This document shows, piece after piece, positions 53,040 to 64,000 of a stretch of 64,000 nt of DNA. The translations under genes and the position numbers were made by a program. The notes beneath the pieces were generated by a model, which saw only the letters and a program-made list of their open reading frames with translations, ran no database searches and was not told where the DNA came from. Numbering within the stretch: the first letter of the stretch is position 1; the number at the start of each line of letters is the position of its first letter. The DNA comes from Branchipolynoe longqiensis (taxonomy: Eukaryota; Annelida; Polychaeta; Phyllodocida; Polynoidae): positions 82,668,027-82,732,026 of the forward strand of contig CM059187.1 of NCBI GenBank assembly GCA_030323885.1. Direction: 5' to 3'.

Positions 53040-54113
53040 AATAGGTATCAGGATGTCTACGAGACGCGTTCCCAGGAGACCACCTCTCCATATACACTGA
53101 TGGTTCGAAAGACCAAAGCCGGGTAGATGCTGCGGCAGTCTGCCGACGGGAACAATTTGGTGTATGTTTGCCTGATCAGAGCTCGATTTTCACTGCAGAA
53201 GCCCGAGCACTCCTTCTCGCGTTGGAGTGTATCGAGGTATCCAACCACACTAACATACTAATATATACAGTGATTCGTTCTCTTGCCTCCTGGCTGTTGC
53301 TGGACTGAAAACGAATCACCCTATTCTACTTCTAGCAACGGTCATTTATAAAATGAACCAACTGACAACGGATGGGTATGACATCCACCTGTGCTGGGTG
53401 CCTGGCCATGCCGGCATACAAGGAAACGAACGAGCTGATCGGGCTGCGAAGAAGGCCCTGAACTGTGATCTTGAACCATGTCTGATCCCTCACTCTGATC
53501 TGAAACCACTAATAGCCACCCACATAAAATCCAAATGGCAACATGAGTGGGATGAAAACATTAATAAACTTAAAGAAATTGAACCATCTGTGGGAAAGCC
53601 ACCACAGACTCATGCGGGAGGTCGGCAGGACCAAGTTGTCCTTAGCCGCTGCCATATTGGCCACTCGTGGCTTACACATGCTTTTCTGCTCAAGGGGGAA
53701 TCTCCCCCTGAATGTATTGGGTGTCAGTCCCCGCTGACACTCAAACACATTTTACTAAGTTGCATTGATTTTTTGGCCCTGCGCCAACAATTCTACACTG
53801 CAGACAGTATGCATGACCTTTTTACTAAGGTAAAACAGGAAAACATTTTAGCCTTTTTGAGGGCAGCTGGACTGTACCACCTCATATAGTTTACTAAATA
53901 GATTCTATCAATTATTAACAAAACTTTTCTTTTTCTATGGGAATTTGTTTCCCTTGACCACAAATATATAATTGTGAGCTTTCTAATTTAATAAGTGTCT
54001 ATTGGCACATAATTGATTGTCTGCTTTCACATTTAAAAGCGATGGTTTGAACAAAAAACTAACATTTCTCGCCGACACGGCATAAAGCAACCACCAATCA
54101 ATCAATCAACCCA
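53040..54113 (+). pseudogene. 3' end of a non-LTR retrotransposon (RNase H domain and tail)
   Basis: First frame: SIYTDGSKD with the first RNase H aspartate, then TAEARALLLALE with the catalytic Glu, to about 53268. The second frame, one base shifted, continues into HLCWVPGHAGIQGNERADRA and a C-terminal Cys-His region (CIGCQSPLTLKHILLSC) with stop at 53887-53889. A single-base indel near 53265 separates the two. The 3' end at about 54095-54113 is an (AATC)n tail. It is a 5'-truncated, inactive copy of an I/Jockey-like LINE carrying RNase H. Confidence 0.88.
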
Positions 54114-54410
54114 GGAGGATCCATGAGTGCTAATGACGCTCAGCTATGCTTAAAGTTACATAGTGCGATGACGTTTGAATTTGGAACCGGATTGTTCAGT
54201 TGAATATACCAGGCTATATATAAATGTCTATATTATTCATTAGTTTGGAGTAACTTCCAAGAAAACTGGCTAACTTTGGAGCAATTTGAACTGAAAGAAC
54301 CCAAAATAATTGTAAAAATCTGGTCAAAACTCCTGTAGTTATGACCTAGATTTCCATCTTGTGCTGGCCTTGTGATATGTGTTGACCTACTAATCCTTGA
54401 ACCTGATTAA

Positions 54411-54749
54411 AGTTGCATAGTCCGATGGTTTTGAATTTCTGTATTTTTTTTCTGAGATAAATATATTAGATCGATCACTAGTATCTACTTTACATTAGTT
54501 CAAAGTTACTTTTATTTTAAGTGGTAAACTTGTTAGATATTTTGCGTGCACACATGGAAAATTAGTTTTGGCAAGCTTGCCAAAACTCTGACACCATAGA
54601 CTTCTGCAGGAACAGGTTATGTTAAATTGACTCAGTATTGCCATCTACACAGAAAGAAATGCTTAATAAGTGCATCAGTATCTAAGTTAGATATGTCAAC
54701 TCACATCTAGATAATTGGTTTGGTTTTCAAAATTTGATATTTCATCGGA
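54411..54749 (+). mobile_element. T1 MITE, right end lost
   Basis: TTAA at 54407-54410, then AGTTGCATAGTCCGATGG. The body is intact to catcgga at about 54749, after which the last 14 bp and target copy are missing. A more diverged T1 piece lies at about 54150-54400. Confidence 0.85.
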
Positions 54750-55389
54750 TTGACAGATGGTACTTAGAATGAGGGCAAAGCCAACGCGGTCATGATATTG
54801 ACTTATTTGTTTAGCACTATCCCTGCTTAATCATGCCTTCCTTAAAGATGATATTCAAGGGGATGGTGCCATTAATTATGGTTATTCTTTATAATATCTA
54901 TGCTGTCCCAAAACCCCTAGTTCATGGACCATTATCTGAATTGGAGATATAGGAGCAGATGTAGGTAACTGTTTTGGGTTTGACAGAATTAGGTTTCATC
55001 GCACCCTGCAATTTTAAGTTTGGTGGTCAGCTATACACGTCTATCTGCAAGTCCTCATATACATTTACAAATTGCATTGTCTGTTTGCGACGTGTTGAAA
55101 ACGTCAGCTGGTATTGGGTGGGCTATCCTGTCCTAGGAACGATACACATAACATCGACAGATACTTTTACTTGGACTGAATACCTTATACCAAATCATTG
55201 CGCAGTAACTTAAGTGATTGTCCAGTCAAATCAGAGTGGAGTGGGAGTTTTAGCTGCATACTCCGATGATTACAAAACTTTGTGGAAGACACACTGTTTA
55301 CCGAGATCTGATTGTTGGTATCAAACTTAGATAATGGTGCACTTATTAAACATTTGTTGCTGCATAGAATGGAATAATATTGTCGTAGG
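54750..55389. other. No gene recognised
   Basis: A 79-codon plus-strand frame (54974-55213) has no recognisable domain or splice context. Confidence 0.5.
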
Positions 55390-56192
55390 GGTGATGAAAA
55401 TGGGAAATATTGCGCCTAGAGCGGGACTCGAACCCACATCTCTTTGCATTCCTGGCCAGTGTGTTAACCATTACACCACCTAGGCTCCCTGATATCAAGA
55501 CACTACCCAAGCCTACCTGTCTATGCGGCTCCTTGCCTGAGAGGTCAGTGCAGACCACTACACTCATCCCCCTGGAATTGTAAGACTTTTAATGCTTACA
55601 ATTACATACATACAGGCAATGCAACACATTTACATACACAGGGTAGGTTCAACAACTATAGAGCGCATAGCTTGTACGGGATCATGGTCACGCAACCAGT
55701 GTCGTGGGGGTGATGAAAATGGGAAATATTGCGCCTAGGGCGGGACTCGAACCCACATCTCTTTGCAATCCAGGCCAGTGTGCTAACAATTACACCACCT
55801 AGGCTCCCTGATGTCACCACACTACCCATGCCTACTTGTCTATGTGGTTACTTGCCTGAGAGGTCAGTGCAGACTACCACACTCGTCCCCCTGGAATTGT
55901 AGGTCTTTTAATGCTTACAATTACATACACACAGGCAATGCAACACATTTACATACACAGGGTAGGTTCAACAACTATACAATGTGTAGCTTGTACAGGA
56001 TCATGGTCACTGCAACCAGTGTCATGGGGGTGATGAAAATGGGAAATATTGTACCTAGAGCGGGACTCAAACCCACAACTCTTTGCATTAAGTGCCAGTG
56101 TGCTAACCATTACACCACCTAGGCTCCCTGATATCAAGACACTACCTGTCTATGCGGCTCCTTGCCTGAGAGGTCAGTGCAGACCACTACAA
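55390..56192 (-). repeat. Tandem tRNA-Gln-like satellite, 2.5 units
   Basis: Unit starts at 55393, 55712 and 56032 (periods 319 and 320). Minus-strand heads as in 36404-36905. The most regular array of the family here. Confidence 0.88.
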
Positions 56193-56860
56193 TATCAAGT
56201 CAATTTAATTGAACCAGTCAATATTGAATCCTATAGTGTTACTCTTAGCATTTTGATATATACAACAATAAATAATTGTTCAGGATTACACTTCCAACGC
56301 CCTTAAGAAGTTAGGTATTTATAATAAAATAACTACTCCAAACTAATATAAGGCAGATTATACTGATTAATTATATATAGGTCTATCTCAAAAGAACATA
56401 ACAGAGAATCTAAACCACCAGACTGTACAATGCAAAAGCACTCACTCTCTCTATCCTCAGTTCTCTCTCTTCATCCTCTCTTTCTTCCCTTAACCCATCT
56501 TTCTATCTGTCCAAACATATAGAGAGCATCTGGCTATGGGGTATTCAGACGGGTTCTCTGTCTTACTCTCCCTCAGGTTCTCACCATGTCCATCTTCATC
56601 TGGTTCTGCCTCGGTCTCGGTCTGGATTGTGTGAATGGGGTCTAGTACTTAGAGCTTACGTAGTGCATTTTTAACCATTCATGACACTGTTTCGCAGAAG
56701 GAAATGGAAAGGGCATGCTGAGAATGATGTCTTTGCAAATTGATATGGAAAACTCATATATGGAAAACTCGTATAATAAACTTCACAAACATATGCTTGC
56801 TGCAATTAAAAGTGTGAAGAAGTAGCGAAAATACCAGAGAGAGAAATTACCAGTGACCTG

Positions 56861-57580
56861 AAATTGTGAATTGCTCAGCTGAGTAAAATTGTGAATTGCT
56901 TAAGATAGTAAAAGTGTGAATTCCTCAACATAGTAAAATTAATAATTGCATAAGACAGTAACATTTTGAATTGCTCAACTGAATAAAATTGTGAATTGCT
57001 CAACTGAGTAAAATTGTTAATTGCTCTGCTTAGTAAAATTGTGAATTGCTCAACTGAGTAAATTTGTGAATTACTCAGCTTAGTAAAATTGTGAATTGCT
57101 CAATTGAGTAAAATTGTGAATTGCTCAACTGAGTAAAATTGTGGATTGCTCAACTGAGTAAAATTGTGAATTGCTCAACTGAGTAAAATTGTGAATTGCT
57201 CTGCTTAGTAAAATTGTGGATTGCTCAACTCAGTAAAATTGTTAATTGCTCTGCTTAGTAAAATTGTTAATTGCTCAACTGAGTAAACTTGTGAATTACT
57301 CAGCTTAGTAAAATTGTGAATTGCTCAACTGAGTAAAATTGTGAATTGCTCAACTGAGTAAAATTGTGGATTGCTCAACTGAGTAAAATTGTGAATTGCT
57401 CAACTGAGTAAAATTGTCGATTGCTCAACTGAGTAAAATTGTGAATTGCTCAACTGAGTAAAATTGCGGATTGCTCAACTGAGGAAAATTGTTAATTGCT
57501 CTGGTTAGTAAAATTGTGAATTGCTCAACTGAGTAAAATTGTGAATTGCTAAACTGAGTAAAATTGTTGATTGCTCTATA
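56861..57580. repeat. 25-bp minisatellite
   Basis: About 28 copies of gagtaaaattgtgaattgctcaact with variants (ctgctta, tgttaat). No spacers of unique sequence, so not a CRISPR array. Confidence 0.95.
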
Positions 57581-59296
57581 CAGGAATGGACTCTGCCTAA
57601 ACAACAAGAAACATGCAGTAAACGGACATGTTCTATATAACTAGTACATGTGTTCTCCCGTCTCTAGCAGGTAGAATTACATTGGTGCTCCCACCAGCTT
57701 TCACATATATGATATCACCATAGTGACGCATATGGAGCATTGAGAGGACGTGTGTAGATGGATACCAGGGTCCGCACCTCTCCCACCACCCCATCATGGC
57801 GTCTTCTTTCAAGGAGGTCATTCTGCCCATTACTCAGGTGACCAGTCACCACTTACCGCCAGGTGGGCGGCAGCAGAGGGGGGGCCCGAGGGGGCGGGGA
57901 TCCTTGGGCACAGGTAATTTCCACCAGGTGGCGGGTGCGGGTGGTACCTAATTGAGGTTGAAGTTTTTGTTTTGTTCTGTTTTTGTTGGTTTTGTAAGTG
58001 CTGGTACTCGCTATTCCCAGAAGCAAAGTATTCTCACCTGAAGATGACCAGGCAGGATGGCTGAATGTGTGGAACGCCCGGCTCCCAATTATTAGCAAGT
58101 CGTGGAATTCGAACCCTTGATTCGAACCCTTGCCGAGTCAACGCAGTAATTTAAAAGATGACAATTGTAACCACCTAGCGTAGAAGTTAGAGTCTAGCAT
58201 TATTTCAGATATGGCAAGAAGCAGTGGCATGATCAAGACAAATTGTCCCAACTTGATATTTCCCCAGCTTAGAGTTGTACGGAGGGTTCGAATTTCTGCC
58301 ATCATGTGCGATAAATATATCAGGTTGATCATTATAAACTACATTTGAAGTAAGTTTTATCATAAATAGCTATACCTTTAGAATTATTTGAAGTGAAAAC
58401 AAGCACAATTAACAAAGAGAGAGAAAGAGAGAAAAAAGGGAGAGAAAGAGAAAACTCCACCAGCACCCGGTCTCTCCAGGCCCAAACCTAAAAAAAGATA
58501 TGAAATAAAACTTAAATGAAGCCTCCCCCAACACCCACCAAACAAGTTTGTCAACTGCAACCTACAACCAACTGCAACCAATCTCTACTCCAACGTACAC
58601 CCCATCACACACCTACTTCTAATAAATGTAAAAACAAGTTTGTTTTATCTTTTTCTTAAAGATTTATATTACCTATGATGGATAAGTCTGAATAGACTTG
58701 TTTTCACCATGAGACAGTCAGTTGATAGAAAACCCCAGCCTAAACCTTTACTGACCCAGGGATTGTTAACCTCCCACACCATATGAAAATGGTATGAGAG
58801 CAACTGGCATTTGATGACACTGTAAGTTATAGACAAATGTGGAAATTCTAATTGGCAGCGGTGATGGCATGGGCAAGTGCCCCCCATATCCAAGAAAACT
58901 AAAACCAAGTACACCCCCCGCCCCCCCCCCCCAAAGAGCAAAACACAATTTTGACAAATGCAGCCTTCTTTCCCATCTTTCCTCATACATTTACCCTACC
59001 TACCCATCCCCATCAGACTTCAGCCCAAACCTACAACTTACAAGCAAAGCAAACATTCTACAATAGAGTCGAACATTACTATATTGTAGAATATTTCCTG
59101 AAATGGCCGGGTGAAGCCAAACTGCATTATTTTAATTAAAAAAGTTTGTTTTATTTAACGACGCCTCTACAGCGCATGCATTTTTATCATCGGCTATTGG
59201 ACGGCAACTATTTTAATTAGCTACGCGGTCAAGTGACGCAGAACAGTCCCACTACATCTTATGGCAGCGTCAGCCGGCGCGATTTGAGAGGCGTTT
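57581..59296. other. No gene recognised; S2 fragment and T1 traces
   Basis: An S2 SINE tail fragment lies at about 58685-58860 (cctcccacaccatatg), a T1-like piece at about 58268-58400, and an S1-like head at about 58050-58145 (gaccaggcaggatggctgaa). A minus-strand frame at 57633-57830 has no recognised domain. C run at 58914-58932. Confidence 0.5.
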
Positions 59297-59298
59297 TA

Positions 59299-59712
59299 AG
59301 CTAAGAATCCTTCTACGCGGTATGCGGTATGCGGCATGCGGTATGCAATATGCGAATGGGAGGATTCCTTCTACGCGGTAAGCGGCAAGCGTCCGTCCCC
59401 CACCACCACCACTACCAGATGTTTCCCCTCACCACCCCTGGGTGTGACCGTTCCGTAATGATCAGTCGCCTCTCCTAGTCTAAAACTAATGGACAAGTGC
59501 GACTGATGTTTCTATTCGCATACTGCGTGCCGCATGCCGCATGCCGCACCGATCGCTACAGGGACCAATCGAGTTGCCACATTCGCATTCGCATTCGCAT
59601 TCGCATACCGTGTGTAAGGGATGTAGCCCATTGACTTCAAGGCGTTTCGATTGTTTGCCGCATTCGCATTCGCATATCGCATACCGCATACCGCGTGTAA
59701 GGAATCTTAGCT
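59299..59712. mobile_element. Foldback MITE, family E, TTA target duplication
   Basis: TTA at 59296-59298 and 59713-59715. Ends AGCTAAGAATCCTTCTACGC and the inverse of AGCTAAGATTCCTTACACGC. Arms of gcggtatgcggcatgcggta and cattcgcattcgcattcgca words. Same family as 51517-51823. Confidence 0.9.
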
Positions 59713-59734
59713 TTAATCTTGCACAGTACGACTT

Positions 59735-59785
59735 GGGGGGGGGGGGGGGGGGGGGTTATGGGAGGTGAGGGGAGGGGGGGGGGGC
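59735..59785. repeat. G-rich tract
   Basis: A 20-base G run and a second G-rich block; potential G-quadruplex sequence. Confidence 0.85.
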
Positions 59786-60043
59786 GGCGCATAAAAAGAA
59801 CAATCCCCCGCGGCAAGCCATTAGTCGTCGTTAGTGAGCGGGACTCGTTCACGAACAGAGCTCAGCCTCGAACACTGCTCTCCTCACGGCGCATGCGTGC
59901 CAGGTAGTGTGTGCGCGCAGCCATCGCCCCCTCTGGAGGGAAACGGGGCGAGGGGAGATGGGCGGGGTCGGGGGCAGTGTGTGGCGCCCTGTCCGAACTC
60001 TGCCCTACGCGCGGGACCTACGCCGGTTGCTTGGTTGGTTGGT

Positions 60044-60315
60044 TGTTGGAGTTTTACGTCCTGGGAGCATCTAAGGCCATTTCAGGATGGGTACTGATTT
60101 GTGACAGTGCACACTCATGGCATCTTTATAGTGCTGCCCCACTGGGAGACCATGCCACCAGCACCGTGACCTGATATTCCACTCAGCCATATTATTATTA
60201 TCCTGACACTGAGCCAACCAGTTCTTGCCCTATCGTAATAATCTTGAGCACCTGGCTAGGAAGCGACACTTATAAATGTTTAAGTAATCGGTTTCACCCG
60301 ACCAGGGTCAATCCC
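60044..60315 (-). mobile_element. SINE S1, reversed
   Basis: gttggagttttacgtcctgg at the tail, tatcgtaataatcttgagca body, head complement to about 60315. Confidence 0.8.
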
Positions 60316-60451
60316 AGATCTACCAAAACGGCTGAGAACCACACCTTCTTTTTTTATGACCAGATAAGAACCACTTGTGGAGGCGCATATACAGGTGTCA
60401 CCGGGCGTACTGCACCCAGCACCCAGTTGGCTGCGGTGCAAACCTTTCAAT

Positions 60452-60942
60452 AGACGGCTTCGTTATTCCAGCCGCGTGGTGCATTGTGGGTGCGTCGAAG
60501 CAAATCAAACTCGTGCACGGTTCATGTTGAAGCAGTGAGTGTGGCGGAAATGAAATTGAGGGATTTGAGCCCTGGTGTCACAGTTTGAAAGGGTAGGCTA
60601 CCCGGTTTAAAACCGGGCTTTCCGCAATGTGCATGCATCAAAGGTTCATGGCAAGCCTGAAATCTTGTCTGAATTTCTGGCTTGCTTTTGTCTGTGGAGG
60701 AGCTCTCTGGAAATATAGTGTGAGACAAGCAACGATTTCTTCAGGAATCATAGTCGTTAATAGTTTATGCTTGATACTATATATTATCCTCTGCACTAAC
60801 AATTTAACAAACAATTAACAAGTTATTAAACAGGGGTACAATCTCAATCAGGCAGAAATGCATGCGCATGGTGAAAAGCCCCGTTTTAAACTGATTACCC
60901 TTTTAAACTGTCACACCAGCTTCATGTGCGGTGAATTACTAT
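60452..60942. repeat. Dispersed repeat plus an inverted pair
   Basis: 60452-60516 matches 10687-10750. Arms 60563-60637 (gtgtcacagtttgaaagggt ... gcatgcatc) and 60855-60942 (gcatgcgcatggtgaaaagc ... actgtcacaccagc) are inverse to each other. Likely an unnamed non-autonomous element; its outer limits are not resolved. Confidence 0.6.
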
Positions 60943-61024
60943 TATTTAAGGGACTATGTGACATATATTGGGCCAATCGGCAGCCGCTGAGATTTGCTGC
61001 GGAGTGGCAACAGTGGCGCCACAG

Positions 61025-61090
61025 GTGGGTCTTCTTGATCCTACACAACAGCGTTCAGTTCTTCAACAATTTCTCATTTTGTGCGAAAAG
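61025..61090 (+). CDS. Weak candidate exon of an unknown plus-strand gene
   Basis: A 66-nt phase-0 segment between cgccacag and gtaataa reads VGLLDPTQQRSVLQQFLILC then EK. Composition is protein-like and the frame stays open upstream (ICCGVATVAPQ). The polypyrimidine tract is poor and no partner exon was found. Could be chance. Confidence 0.15.
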
Positions 61091-61699
61091 GTAATAAATC
61101 AGGTCACTCTACTTGTTGATTGGTTGTTTATTCGTAGCAAAGAATCGACAAATTAGTTATACCAAATGATTGGTGTCAAATTGGGTTCCTCACGCCTGGT
61201 CCTTGCAACACAGGTGGGGACACATGATCCACTCTTTTTTTTCTGTTTAAATGAACAGTACTCCGCTGGTACTGTCACAGCTTGTACTGTCACAGCTGGT
61301 ACAGTCACTGTCAGTGTCACAAGAGGTGATTAGTACATGCTCATCTGGGGGGACACAGCGGGGAACCAGCAGCCGGATGCGGAGGGTGGGGGACTTTGTC
61401 GTCTTTTTAAATGGGGGCCTTTGTTCGGTAGAAATCTATACACTTCGGTATAAAAGGAATAGGTCATAGTGTTGGGGTAAGTCGGAGATTCATTTACCAC
61501 AATTATAGGGGTAGTACGCTATAAACCTGATTTATTCATCCTGGAAATTGGTTGAAATGTTTGCAGATGATTGCCAGCCCAATGTGCTAGCCTTGAATAA
61601 CACTTTAACAGATATCTGGCCTAGATCTAGATACACAAATTCACCCCTACCCAGAGTAGGGCTGACTGACAACCTTGTTAAATTTGAGAAAAACTGATA

Positions 61700-62490
61700 G
61701 TGACAATAAAGAAGAAAATACGAAGAAGGAGGAAAGAAGACAAAGAAGAAGACGAAGAAGAAGACGAAGAATGAGGTGGAGAAGAAGAATACTTAGACTG
61801 AGGAGGAGAACATGAAGAAGAAGAGAAAGAAGGAGAAGGAGGATACGAAGAAGGAAAATACGAAGAAGGAGGAAAAAGACAAAGAAGAAGACGAAGAAGG
61901 ATGAGAAGAGGAAGAAGGAGGTGGAGAAGGAGAAGACGGAGAATGAGGTGGGAAGAAGAAGTCGAATACTGAGGGGAGAAGATGAAGAATAAGAAGAAGA
62001 GGACGGAGGAGAAGACGAAGAAGGAGGTAAAAGACAAAGAAGAAGACGAAGGAGGAGAAGACGAAGAAGGAGATGGAGAAGGAGAAGACAGAGAAGGAGG
62101 TGGAGAAGAAGAATACGAAGACTGAGGGGAGAACACGAAAAAGAAGAAGAAGAAGAAGAAGAAGAAGAGGAAGAACGAGAAGCCGAAGAAGGAGAAGATG
62201 AAGAAGGAGGAAAGAAGATAATGAAGAAGACGAAGAAGGAGGAGAATACGAAGAAGGAGGTGGAGAAGGAGAAGACGAAGAATAATACAAAGAAGGAGAA
62301 GACTAAGAAGGAGAAGGCGAAGAAGGAGAAGACAAAGAAGGAGGAAGAGAAGAAGAAGACGAATAAGGAGGAAGCGAAGAAGAAGACGAAGACGAAGAAG
62401 GAGGAAGCAAAGAAGATGAAGAAGGAGGGGAGACAACAAACAAGGAGGAGGAGGAGGAGAAGAAGAAGAAGAGGAGAAGGAGGAAAACTC
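61700..62490. repeat. Polypurine (GAA/GGA)n tract, about 790 bp
   Basis: Almost pure A/G on the plus strand, built of gaagaag and gaggagg words. Opens long Ser/Leu/Phe-rich frames on the minus strand that are not genes. Confidence 0.95.
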
Positions 62491-62819
62491 GAGCAACACT
62501 GCTCTCTATTTCCTTCTCCTACCCACCCACCCTGACCGCTGACCTCCCGTCCTCTATCAACTACTAAATACTGGGCACTAAGCATTGAGCCACGCCCCGT
62601 CACCCCACCCACCCCTAGACACACACACCGTCCTTGTATCCATGTCCACCCAGACGAAGCACGACCCGCCCTCCATCCCCATTCAAACACCGACCTCGAA
62701 CCCCAGCCTTCACCCACACCGCCTTGGCTGGAGTAGGGCCTACCTTTGACCTGACGGGGACAAGGTGCTCGCACACCTTGAATCACTGTGTTTACCCTTC
62801 CCCCCACTCCAATTCACAG

Positions 62820-64000
62820 TCCCCCCCCCACCACCACCACACCTGTACCACACCACCAACCACCCCACCACACCCCATCACAATTGCACCACACCACCAA
62901 CCAAGACATCACCCCACCACCACACCACTACATCACCACACCACCATACTTGCACCACACCACCAACCACCACCCCACCGCCCCACCACCCCACCACCCC
63001 ACCACCCCACCACCTCACTTGCACCACACCACCAACCACCACACCACCCCACCACCACACCAACACACATGCACCACACCGCCAACCATCACACCTTTAC
63101 CACACCACCACACCCCCACACCACCACTACACCACCACACCACCCACCACCACATCATCATCACCACCACCACACCACCACCACCACGTCACCACAGCCA
63201 CCACCCCCACCCCACCACTACCACTACAAAACCACCGCCACTACACCACCACCACACCACCCATCCCAATGACACCACCACACCACCATCACAAACCACC
63301 AGCACACCACCACCACATCGCTATAATCACACCACCACCACATCACCACCACTACCCCACCATCACACCACTATACCACCACCAAACCAATTGGTTAGAT
63401 ATATACGTTGTAAAGAAAGGCACTACCACCACCAACAAAAACACATGATCACCACAAACCACCACCACAAACCACCACAGCACCACACCACCACCACAAC
63501 ACCACTATACCACCAAACCATTGAGTTAAATATATGCATTGTAAAGAAAGGCACTACCACCAAACCATCACACCACCACACCACTATCATCACATCCCCA
63601 CCACGGAACCCCCACACCAGCACACCAGCACACCACCACCACTACAACACCACAACACCACTATACCACCAAACCATTTAGTTAACTAGATGCATTGTAA
63701 AGAAAGGCACTACCACCAAACCACCACACCACCACAGCACTATCATCGCATCCCCACCACGGAACCCCCACACCACCACACCACAACATCACCACTACAA
63801 CACCACAACACCACTATACCACCAAACCATTTAGTTAAATAGATGCATTGTAAAAAAAGGCACTACCACCAAACCATCACACCACCACAGCACTATCATC
63901 GCATCCCCACCACGGAACCCCCACACCACCACACCACCACACCACCACCACAACACCACTATACCACCAAACCATTTAGTTAACTAGATGCATTGTAAAG
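62820..64000. repeat. (CCA)n-rich array with a 130-155 bp higher-order unit
   Basis: From about 63385 a longer unit is visible: gcattgtaaagaaaggcact followed by accaccaaaccatcac and ccccaccacggaaccc, repeated about every 130-155 bp (near 63395, 63530, 63690, 63845, 63990). Continues past the window end. Confidence 0.92.

Noticed and set aside
56861..57580. CRISPR-like array of 25-bp repeats
   Set aside because: There are no unique spacers and the context is eukaryotic; it is a minisatellite.
61647..63681. 386-codon minus-strand and 297-codon plus-strand frames
   Set aside because: Translations of the polypurine and CCA arrays, with no domain and no start context.

Overview
The window is animal genomic DNA. 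It has long introns, GT-AG splice sites, tRNA-derived SINEs, a non-LTR retrotransposon remnant, a Polinton-type polymerase remnant and many short inverted-repeat transposons. The repeat content and the diverged but collinear peroxidasin suggest a non-vertebrate, probably marine, metazoan. I cannot place it to phylum from sequence alone.

The one confidently recognised gene is a peroxidasin (PXDN-like) on the minus strand. Seventeen coding exons can be read in phase from 52133 down to the stop codon at 5134-5136. They give 1436 codons of protein: LRR C-terminal cap, four Ig domains, an insert-type linker, a full animal haem peroxidase domain, a polybasic convertase-like site, a coiled coil and a ten-cysteine VWC domain. 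The signal peptide, LRR N-cap and LRR repeats are not seen and should lie above 64000 or in unrecognised exons. Peroxidasins are secreted enzymes that make hypobromous acid and form sulfilimine cross-links in collagen IV of basement membrane.

Layout. 1-3950: repeats and unrecognised DNA. 3960-5133: minisatellite forming the likely 3' UTR. 5134-27327: sixteen exons with introns of 0.2-2.3 kb. 27328-51969: one 24.6 kb intron packed with transposons, including GC-rich foldback elements, a 1.6 kb long inverted repeat, a palindromic simple-repeat block of 1.7 kb, tandem tRNA-Gln-like satellites and a protein-primed DNA polymerase fragment. 51970-52133: the LRRCT exon. 52134-64000: a LINE 3' end, more tandem repeats, a polypurine tract and a CCA-rich array, with no confident exon.

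The most unusual signals are: (a) a 67-bp minisatellite filling one intron, whose unit is a duplication of the neighbouring exon edge plus 5' splice site, giving about 13 decoy donors; (b) several unrelated-looking foldback elements that share a 3-bp TTA-like target duplication and AGCC/AGCT termini, each filled with its own short repeated word; (c) a transposon-like element with matching termini 3.1 kb apart that encloses a near-palindromic TG/TC-CA/GA tract.
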